This document shows positions 8,225 to 15,475 of a DNA stretch of 48,797 nt, piece by piece; the first letter of the stretch is position 1; every line of letters starts with the position of its first letter. The translations under genes and the position numbers were made by a program. Location: positions 1-48,797 of the forward strand of contig PKUA01000077.1 of assembly GCA_002868905.1 (NCBI GenBank). Reading direction: 5' to 3'. The DNA is from Desulfuromonas sp. GTDB lineage: Bacteria > Desulfobacterota > Desulfuromonadia > Desulfuromonadales > Geothermobacteraceae. The notes beneath the pieces were generated by a model. The model saw only the letters and a program-made list of their open reading frames with translations. It was not told the origin of the DNA and did not search any database.

Positions 8225-9307
8225 ATGAGCCAAAGTCTGACCATCGGATGTCATACGGTCCCTTTTCCCGTCATCCAGGGAGGGATGGGGGTACGGGTCT
8301 CAGCCGGAAATCTTGCGGGTCATGTGGCTCGTTGCGGCGGAATCGGTATCGTAGCTTCGGCCGGGATCGGTGTCGGCAGTCGTTTTTACGACGGCGGTAA
8401 TTATTTTGTCGCCGAGCCGCTCGCTTTGCAGGAGGAGATCCGCAAGGCCTACGCCATCGCACCCGAAGGAGTGGTCGGGGTCAACTGTATGGTGGCAACG
8501 ACCGATAGCGATACCCTGATCAAGGCCGCCTGCGAAGCCGGAGCCAAGATCATTATTTGTGGTGCGGGTCTGCCGATGAACCTGCCCGGTCTGACCGTCG
8601 ACTACCCTGATGTCGCCCTGGTTCCGATTGTCTCTTCCGTCAAGGCGGCAGAGTTGATTGCGCGGAAGTGGTCGAAAAATTTCAAGCGTCTCCCCGACGC
8701 CGTTATCGTCGAAGACCCCGAAACTGCCGGCGGTCACCTCGGTGCCAAACCTGAGGAGATCGGTGACGGCAGTTACGATCAAATGGCGACCGTCCGCGGC
8801 GTCAAGCAGATGCTGCGGGAAAAGTTCGAGTGCAATTCTCCGGTCATTACCGCCGGCGGGATCTGGGATCGGGGTGACCTGCTCGAAGCTCTCGAGGCCG
8901 GTGCCGACGGGGTGCAGATGGGTACCCGGTTTGTTACGACGGCCGAGTGCGACGCCGATGATGCCTTCAAGCAGGCTTATCTCAATTGTTCGAAAGAGGA
9001 CATCGGCCTGATCATGTCTCCGGCCGGCCTGCCGGGAAGAGCCCTGGTGAAAAACGTACCGGCCATTCAGGAACGGGAGCGGCGTCTCGATACGAATTGC
9101 CCTCTTGCCTGCCTGAAAAAATGCAGCTATCGGCAAAACAAGGAGCGCTTCTGCATCATCAATGCTCTTGACCGTGCGCAACGGGGTGATGTAAAGACCG
9201 GGCTGATTTTCTGTGGCAGTAATGCCTGGCGCGCCGATCGGATCGAAACGGTCCAGGAGGTTTTTGACGATCTGTTTGAACTCAAGGCCGCAGCAGTGAA
9301 CCAATAA
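8225..9307 (+). CDS. Nitronate monooxygenase-like FMN protein with C-terminal cysteine cluster
   Basis: 360 aa. TIM-barrel flavoprotein of the 2-nitropropane dioxygenase/FabK family: IQGGMGVRVS at the N-terminus, CGAGLP, the catalytic-region AGGHLGAK, ITAGGIWDR and ADGVQMGTRF for FMN phosphate. After the barrel (about residue 285) comes a Cys-rich tail, NCPLACLKKCSYRQNKERFC, seen in a subgroup of anaerobe proteins. It could bind a metal or an Fe-S cluster. Substrate unknown: nitronates or an enoyl thioester are the family options. The ATG at 8225 is chosen over the in-frame GTG at 8210, with AGTGAGGA upstream of the ATG. Confidence 0.85.
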   Translation: MSQSLTIGCHTVPFPVIQGGMGVRVSAGNLAGHVARCGGIGIVASAGIGVGSRFYDGGNYFVAEPLALQEEIRKAYAIAPEGVVGVNCMVATTDSDTLIKAACEAGAKIIICGAGLPMNLPGLTVDYPDVALVPIVSSVKAAELIARKWSKNFKRLPDAVIVEDPETAGGHLGAKPEEIGDGSYDQMATVRGVKQMLREKFECNSPVITAGGIWDRGDLLEALEAGADGVQMGTRFVTTAECDADDAFKQAYLNCSKEDIGLIMSPAGLPGRALVKNVPAIQERERRLDTNCPLACLKKCSYRQNKERFCIINALDRAQRGDVKTGLIFCGSNAWRADRIETVQEVFDDLFELKAAAVNQ

Positions 9308-9408
9308 GGTTCATCTGGTAACCACAAGAAGAGCATTCTACCGTATTTCGTCCGGTGATTTTCGCCCTGCAAAAGGTCGGGTGTGTAATTCCGATCTTGG
9401 GGATTGGC

Positions 9409-10638
9409 TCAGGGGATATATTTGGAGAAGGTCTGCCTGATCTCGTCCACGCTAACGGCGAAATTGAGTCCCTCGGCAATGTCTTTACGTATCCCGAATG
9501 TGTTAACTCCCACAACCTTTCCCGACTCAAGAGAAATTAATGGGCCGCCGCTGTTGCCATGGTTAATGGCGGTATCGGTTTGAATAAGGATCGATTTTTC
9601 ATTTGATCTGATAGCGCTGACAACGCCCTTGGAGACGCTCCAGGACAGGCCTTCCGGAGCTCCGATGGCCATGACTTCCGAACCGATGCCGGCATCTTCA
9701 ATCTTTCCGAGTCCCAGCCAGGAATGTTGAAAGTCTTCAACCTCGATGAGGGCGAGATCCCTGTCGCGGTCAACGGAAACGACTCGTCCCTCTTTTTTCG
9801 TCTCATCCCTGAGCCCAACCACGACCCGCGTGTTGCCTTCGATGACGTGGTGGTTGGTGACGATAAGACCACCCCGGTCGAAAAAAAAGCCTGAACCCAA
9901 AGAATTCCCCGCCTGAATAACGACGACCGAATTGAGGAAATCGTCGTATTTCGAGGGGGGCAGCTTGGGAGCGACTTTTGCCATGAGTTCAGCTTGTTGA
10001 TGACGATTTTTTATGATGACGCTGTTTTGGCCGTAGGCGGAAGCGATTTGTCTGTTGTTGGTGAAGAGGGTGGTGGATTTCTCTATGCCGGCGGAGTTGT
10101 TGGGCCGGTTCAATTGGACAGCATTGCCAACCCGGTGGACAGGTTTTTTTGAGGTTTGATTCTTGCTGACGCTGATTGAGGTTGAGGGAGGCCTGAACTT
10201 CCAAGGCGGGATCGGGTTTGTCGCACTCCAAATTCCGGATTTTTTCCTTTTTGCTTCCCGTGCAGCATCCTTGAGCCAGCTTTCGTTGGTCATGTAACAC
10301 CACGCATAGCCTTTGATGAGAATCCTGTAGCGGATATCGGAGCCGTTGACAGTGACTTTGGCGACCCAGGTTCGGTCGATTTGCCGAAACGAAGGTGTGA
10401 GGGTCACGCTCTTTCCCAGCAAGAGTGATTCTGTATAGCGCTTAGCTTCTTCCGCCACTGGTTGCCCCAATACCGGGCTCGCAATGCCGAGCAGAGAATA
10501 TTCGGTTTCATTTCCGTCGATCGAAACAGTGATGGTGTCGCCATCAAGGACTTCGGTTACGGTCCCCTGGAGATGCTCAGCGAATGTGGTTGTTCCCCCG
10601 CAAAGAAAAATCAGAACAAATAGCAAGGTCCGGGTCAT
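9409..10638 (-). CDS. Secreted SNase-fold / trypsin-like serine protease fusion
   Basis: 409 aa. Signal peptide 1-20 (ending TFAEH). Residues 22-138 are a staphylococcal-nuclease-like domain (VLDGDTITV, LLGIASP, closing AAREAKRKKSGIW). A Pro/Ser/Asn-rich linker covers about 139-225. Residues 230-409 form an HtrA-like S1C protease with the triad His264 (TNHHVIEG), Asp294 (DRDLALIEV) and Ser363 (HGNSGGPL), but no PDZ domain. Positions matching SNase catalytic Arg35, Glu43 and Arg87 are Ser48, Val56 and Val92, so the nuclease looks inactive and may act as a binding module. The protease looks intact. Monocistronic and exported. Confidence 0.88.
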   Translation of the reverse strand: MTRTLLFVLIFLCGGTTTFAEHLQGTVTEVLDGDTITVSIDGNETEYSLLGIASPVLGQPVAEEAKRYTESLLLGKSVTLTPSFRQIDRTWVAKVTVNGSDIRYRILIKGYAWCYMTNESWLKDAAREAKRKKSGIWSATNPIPPWKFRPPSTSISVSKNQTSKKPVHRVGNAVQLNRPNNSAGIEKSTTLFTNNRQIASAYGQNSVIIKNRHQQAELMAKVAPKLPPSKYDDFLNSVVVIQAGNSLGSGFFFDRGGLIVTNHHVIEGNTRVVVGLRDETKKEGRVVSVDRDRDLALIEVEDFQHSWLGLGKIEDAGIGSEVMAIGAPEGLSWSVSKGVVSAIRSNEKSILIQTDTAINHGNSGGPLISLESGKVVGVNTFGIRKDIAEGLNFAVSVDEIRQTFSKYIP

Positions 10639-10864
10639 GGTCGTTCGCCCCTCTCGAAGAATTTCGGAAACGTTGAAAAATAAATTCTAAACATTTCCCG
10701 ATCGGTTTTCCAGCAATTCCTTTACGGATATATTCGCATTCAGGTCGTTCTTGAAGTGCATCCGTTTCAGGCGAGATCCATTATGGTTGGGAACGACATG
10801 ATTTTTTTTGGGTCGGGTGTGGATCAATGATGTTCTATTCTGTCGATCTGCTATCATTGCAGGC

Positions 10865-13321
10865 ATGGAAAAGAACCCGAAGAAGAAAATACCGAATCGT
10901 TACCTGTGGATCGCCGGTGTTCTGGTGGGTGGAAGCCTGTTGGTCCTGATCAGTCTTCCTTTGGCTATCGAATGGGGGGCAGAATATGTTCTGACCGACC
11001 TCACTGATGGAGAAGTGAGAATCGCCGATGTCGATTTTAATCCCTTTACGGGCAGGTTGAACGTCACCGCACTGGCGGGAGATGAACGGCACCCGGTTCT
11101 GGAATTCGGTTTGGCCACGATCAAGGTCGCCTGGATCCCTCTTTTGCGGCGGGAGATCAAGCTGGTCGAGGTCGAACTGGTGGACACCACAATTGTTGTC
11201 CACCGTCATTCCGAAGGGGAGACCCAGGTCAGTGGTTATCGGCACCAACCGGTGTCGTCTCCGGAACCGCCAGGCGAGGAGGAAAGTGAGCCGTGGGGGT
11301 TCGTTCTGAACCGACTTGCGATGAGCAACGTCCGCATCGAATTTCACGATGGGGACCTGGTGGTCAATACCACGGTGCGAAATCTCGAACTGACCGATTT
11401 CGGGAATGTCGAGCCGGAAAAGGCGGCACACCTCAGGGCGAAGTTGGACCTCCAAGGAGGAAAAGTCGACTGTGACATTTCCATGCAACCGTTTCTCGAG
11501 CAACCCGCCTTGAAGGGGCGGATTGACATTTTCGCTCTCCCTCTGTCCTGGGTGCAGCCGTTGGTTCAAAATAACCTGGAAGAGCTGGACGGTGCGTTGA
11601 CAGCCGGCATTAACTTTGATCTGAAGGCTCCGGCTGAATCGTCACCCCTGGCGTTGTCGGCTGACGGAGAGGTTGGGTTTGCCGGGGTGGAGCTGTTCCC
11701 GGTCGATCAACCGTACCGCGTGCAGAACGAATCGTTCTCCTGGCAGGGGAGTCTTCGCGTGACCGGGGAGACATCCGAACTCTCGGGAAACATCGAGTTG
11801 GGAGAACTTGGGATCGAGGATCTGACCCATGGAAGCAACGTCCTGCAGTTCGCTTCCCTCAAGGTGAACGAACTCTCCCTCAAGGGTGACGATGGTCAGG
11901 TCGCAGGCTTGGCTCTCGACGGCTTGCGGTTGCTTCCGGGAGATCTGGACGACAAGGACATGCTGTCAGTTCAGCATTTGAAACTGGACGAGCCGCGCTG
12001 GGGGAAGCAAAGTTTTCAACTGGCGAACGTTGAAATTGACGGCCTCATGGGGCGGCTGGTGCTTCAATCGAACGGCGAGATCGCCGGGGTCGACCGATTG
12101 CGGCCGGCATCCTCCCAAATTGAGCAGGACGAGCTCAAAACGGAGTCTGAGGTCGCGGATGGGAAGCCGGAGGGCCAGGCGGAAAACCCGTTCTCCTGGA
12201 CGGTCGGCGGTCTCTCCTTGCGACGGGGGCATGTCTTCTTTATCGATGAGACGTTGGCCGAGCCGTATCGCCTCGACCTGGATAAAATCATCCTCAATAT
12301 CGGAAAGATCTCTTCCACAGCAGTCAACGCGGCAACCTCGGTCAAGTTGGAAGGGAGTTTCGACAAGTTTGCCACTCTCAAGCTCGGTGGGGATATCCGA
12401 CCATTGCTGGAGAAACCCGGCGTTCAACTCGAGGGGGAAATTCGCAATTTCAACCTGCCGCCGGTCAGCCCCTATACCCAAAAGGGGATGGAAATGCGCA
12501 TCACCCAGGGACAGCTTGACAGCGATATAGAACTGACTCTGATTGACAACCAGCTGGATGCCGACATCGGTCTGCTGCTGCGCCGGTTTGAAACAGCCCA
12601 GTCGAGGGCATTTGAAGCCGGCAAGGAAAAACCGCCCGGCAGCCTGGTCAATATGCCGCTCAACTTGTTGAAGGATCGCAAAGACGAAATCCATCTGAAT
12701 CTGCCGATTTCAGGCGACATCTCCAGCCCCGAATTCGGCGTCGCCTCCGTGGTGAATCAGGCATTGGCCAAAGCAGTGCAGAACGCGGTGATGGGACAAC
12801 TGGCGCCGCTCGGGGTGACGCTGCTGACCGGTGCCGTCCTTCCTCCCGGTTCGACCTGGCTTGCTTCTACCCTGTTTGACATGTTGACCCATGTCGATTT
12901 CCCGGCGGTGACCTTTGCTCCGTTGCAGACGGACCTGCCGTCGGATAGTGAAAAGCAGATGAAAAAGACCGTTGCCCTGCTGAAGGAACGTCCGAAACTG
13001 CGCCTTCGCCTTTGTGGGGTAGCCGCCGTCAATGATCTGTCGACCTTGCAGCAACAACAGTTAGAGACGTGGGACTCCGAACAACAATCCAGGCGGAAGA
13101 AGGGGGAAGCACTTCCGGCAGTTCCGGATTATCTTCTTGAGCTTGAGCCGGGTGTTGAACACTTCAAAACAGACCTTCTGACCTTGGCTCAGCAGCGAAG
13201 CGAAGCGGTGAAGTTGTTGCTGGTGTCTGAGCACCAGGTCGAGGCCAATCGTTTGTTTCTGTGTGACCCTGACATCGACATTCTCAGCGCCGAACCTCCC
13301 AGGGTCGAGGTCGCTCTGTAA
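10865..13321 (+). CDS. DUF748 / AsmA-like envelope protein
   Basis: 818 aa. Basic N-terminus and one membrane helix (about 14-36), then a very long strand-rich periplasmic domain in the AsmA/DUF748 style: repeated amphipathic strands and 'LSLKGDDGQVAGLALDGL'-type repeats. The C-terminal DUF748 block has QALAKAVQNAV, a short hydrophobic stretch LLTGAVLPPGSTWLAS and an OmpA-like end with LKERPKLRLRLCGVA. Related proteins bridge inner and outer membranes and are linked to lipid transport. The ATG at 10865 is preferred to a TTG at 10808 because the signal anchor begins right after it, though its ribosome site is weak. 18 bases precede the DUF2270 gene, so they are likely one operon. Confidence 0.85.
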   Translation: MEKNPKKKIPNRYLWIAGVLVGGSLLVLISLPLAIEWGAEYVLTDLTDGEVRIADVDFNPFTGRLNVTALAGDERHPVLEFGLATIKVAWIPLLRREIKLVEVELVDTTIVVHRHSEGETQVSGYRHQPVSSPEPPGEEESEPWGFVLNRLAMSNVRIEFHDGDLVVNTTVRNLELTDFGNVEPEKAAHLRAKLDLQGGKVDCDISMQPFLEQPALKGRIDIFALPLSWVQPLVQNNLEELDGALTAGINFDLKAPAESSPLALSADGEVGFAGVELFPVDQPYRVQNESFSWQGSLRVTGETSELSGNIELGELGIEDLTHGSNVLQFASLKVNELSLKGDDGQVAGLALDGLRLLPGDLDDKDMLSVQHLKLDEPRWGKQSFQLANVEIDGLMGRLVLQSNGEIAGVDRLRPASSQIEQDELKTESEVADGKPEGQAENPFSWTVGGLSLRRGHVFFIDETLAEPYRLDLDKIILNIGKISSTAVNAATSVKLEGSFDKFATLKLGGDIRPLLEKPGVQLEGEIRNFNLPPVSPYTQKGMEMRITQGQLDSDIELTLIDNQLDADIGLLLRRFETAQSRAFEAGKEKPPGSLVNMPLNLLKDRKDEIHLNLPISGDISSPEFGVASVVNQALAKAVQNAVMGQLAPLGVTLLTGAVLPPGSTWLASTLFDMLTHVDFPAVTFAPLQTDLPSDSEKQMKKTVALLKERPKLRLRLCGVAAVNDLSTLQQQQLETWDSEQQSRRKKGEALPAVPDYLLELEPGVEHFKTDLLTLAQQRSEAVKLLLVSEHQVEANRLFLCDPDIDILSAEPPRVEVAL

Positions 13322-13339
13322 GGGCGAGGGCAAGAAAGC

Positions 13340-14017
13340 ATGGCGGAAACCAGACAGAAGTTGAACAGGACGGAAATCATCACGGCCATGTCACACTATT
13401 ACCGGGCCGAGGTGCAGCGGAGCCTTGCCTGGCGGGAGCGGCTCGATCGTACCACCAACTGGGCGGTGGCCGGAAGTGCGGCCTTTCTCGGCTTCGGCTT
13501 TGCGCACCCGGAAATTCACCACTCCCTGTTCTTGTTCAGTTTCGCCATCGTCTATATCCTGCTGGCGGTCGAATCACGCCGTTACCGGTTTTACGATGCC
13601 TACGAGTATCGGGTTCGTCTGCTGAATGAGCATTTCATGTACGGGATTCTGGCCGATGGAGACCTGAATATGGACCCGGATGACGAGAATAGCCGTTTCT
13701 GGCGGGCCGAGGTCGCCTCCGATTTGCGCTATCCTCAGTACAAAATGGGTTTTCGCCAGGCCCTTGCCCGGAGAATGAGGGCGAATTACGTCTACCTGTT
13801 CGGCATCCTGTTGCTTGGCTGGCTGGTCAAGATCATGATCCATCCCCGCCCGGCCGGGTCCCTGGCCGGAATCGTCGAACACGCGGCCATCGGTGATATT
13901 CCCGGTTACGTGACTTTGGTGTTTATGCTACTGTTCGCCGGGCATGTCGGGGTGATTCTCAGCAGCAAAAGATCGCGAAAACCAGCCGGAGGTGGCGAGT
14001 TCCTCCACCGCCGCTGA
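13340..14017 (+). CDS. DUF2270 integral membrane protein
   Basis: 225 aa. The N-terminal HYYRAEVQRSLAWRERLDRTTNW block and ESRRYRFYDAYEYRVRLLNEHF are hallmarks of DUF2270. Hydrophobic helices at about 43-78 (two passes), 145-165 and 190-210 suggest four membrane segments. The function of the family is not known. Translation probably couples with the DUF748 gene 18 bases upstream. Confidence 0.85.
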   Translation: MAETRQKLNRTEIITAMSHYYRAEVQRSLAWRERLDRTTNWAVAGSAAFLGFGFAHPEIHHSLFLFSFAIVYILLAVESRRYRFYDAYEYRVRLLNEHFMYGILADGDLNMDPDDENSRFWRAEVASDLRYPQYKMGFRQALARRMRANYVYLFGILLLGWLVKIMIHPRPAGSLAGIVEHAAIGDIPGYVTLVFMLLFAGHVGVILSSKRSRKPAGGGEFLHRR

Positions 14018-14082
14018 CACCACCCTCATTCCTTCAATCAGATTTGTCGACGCCGGCGAGGTCTGGCGCTTCCGGAGAAAAT

Positions 14083-15372
14083 ATGCAGATTTATCAAGAT
14101 CAGCTGGCCAACGGCCTGCGCCTGGTGACAGTTGATATGCCCCATCTCCACAGCGTGGAGATGGTCTGTTACATCGGCGCCGGAGCGCGTCACGAGTCGC
14201 ACCGTCACAGTGGAATCTCCCATTTCCTGGAGCACATGTTGTTTCGCGGCAACGACCTTCATCCGAGCAGCCTCGCCCTGGAACGGGCTTTCGAGGCGGT
14301 CGGCGGTGCAGTTAACGCCGCGACCGATTCCGAGACGACATGCTATTTCAGCCGCTTGCATCCGGACGCACTGGCCGAAGGAACGAAATTGTTCGCGGCC
14401 TTGCTCCGTACGCCGCATTGGAACGATATCGACATCGAGCGGCGGGTCATCCTGGAAGAGGCGCTGGAAGATCTGAGCGAGTCCGGTGAGATGATCAATC
14501 CCGACGTGTTGACCAACCGGCTGTTCTGGCCCGGGCACCCGTTGAGTGAGCCGACCGTCGGGCGGAGCGACTCCCTCGCCAACATCGATCGTTCGGCGCT
14601 CGCTGCTTATCATCACCAGCACTACGTACCGTCTAACACGGTAGTGACCATGGCCGGACGCATCAGCCATGAACAGGCCCTCGCCGCCATCGGGAGCGGC
14701 TTTTCCGATTGGACCGGAGAGAAACCGGCGCCGCCCCTGGCCGCACCTGAACTCCCCGAGGGCGGGCACCCTGCGTCGGTCTGGGTCTCCGATTCATGTT
14801 CTCAGGTCAGCTTGCAGCTGGCCGTACAGCTTCCCGGACGGCGGAATGATGACGCCTTTCCGATGCGAATCTGGCGGCGAATTCTCTCCTGGGGCGGGGC
14901 TTCACGTCTGATGCTGAAGCTGCGGGAAGAGCTGGGATTGACGTATCACGTCGAAGCGAACCTCAGTCTGCTCGACGAAGTCGGTTGTCTCACGATCGAC
15001 CTCGCCTTGCAGCCCGACAGTCTGGCTGTCGTGGTGGAAGAGGTCCTGAAGCAGCTCTCTATCATGGTTCGTGAAGCGGTCCAGGAGGAAGAGCTGCAAC
15101 GGGTCAAGAGGAATTTCCGTTTCGATATCGACTACAGCCGTGATCATGCAGAGGACTTGGCCGTCCGTTACGGCTGGGGGCAGCTGGTCGGTTACGTTCG
15201 GACCCTGGAAGACGAGCTGGCCGATATCGATTCCATCACCTCCAGCGACCTTCAACGGGTGGCTGAACGCTGTCTGGTGCCAGGACGGGTTGCCATGGCC
15301 GTGGTCGGTCCGTGGCGGGAAAAGGAGCGGATTGTGGTCGAGGAGTTGTTGGCCGGTTGGCAGCCGAGCTGA
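14083..15372 (+). CDS. M16 (pitrilysin/MPP-like) zinc peptidase
   Basis: 429 aa. Insulinase-family half-unit with the inverted zinc motif HFLEH (in SHFLEHMLFRGN) and the downstream Glu in RRVILEEALEDL. ANGLRLVT opens the domain as usual. The C-terminal M16C domain (about 170-400) carries SRLMLKLREELGLTYHV. This size class forms dimers that degrade peptides and resembles the mitochondrial-processing-peptidase beta-like bacterial enzymes. The ATG at 14083 has GGAG seven bases upstream and is preferred to a TTG at 14044. Convergent with the sigma-54 activator gene, with no clear terminator between. Confidence 0.9.
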   Translation: MQIYQDQLANGLRLVTVDMPHLHSVEMVCYIGAGARHESHRHSGISHFLEHMLFRGNDLHPSSLALERAFEAVGGAVNAATDSETTCYFSRLHPDALAEGTKLFAALLRTPHWNDIDIERRVILEEALEDLSESGEMINPDVLTNRLFWPGHPLSEPTVGRSDSLANIDRSALAAYHHQHYVPSNTVVTMAGRISHEQALAAIGSGFSDWTGEKPAPPLAAPELPEGGHPASVWVSDSCSQVSLQLAVQLPGRRNDDAFPMRIWRRILSWGGASRLMLKLREELGLTYHVEANLSLLDEVGCLTIDLALQPDSLAVVVEEVLKQLSIMVREAVQEEELQRVKRNFRFDIDYSRDHAEDLAVRYGWGQLVGYVRTLEDELADIDSITSSDLQRVAERCLVPGRVAMAVVGPWREKERIVVEELLAGWQPS

Positions 15373-15475
15373 TGTCATGACTCACGGCAGAGTTGATTTG
15401 TTCGACCTCTCCCAAGTTTATTTAGAAGATGATCGCACCCCTTAATACCCAAATCGCATCGACGGTTTCACGACC

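Noticed and set aside
8300-9304. 334-codon minus-strand open frame
   Set aside because: Antisense to the flavoprotein gene; residues look random and no signals precede it.
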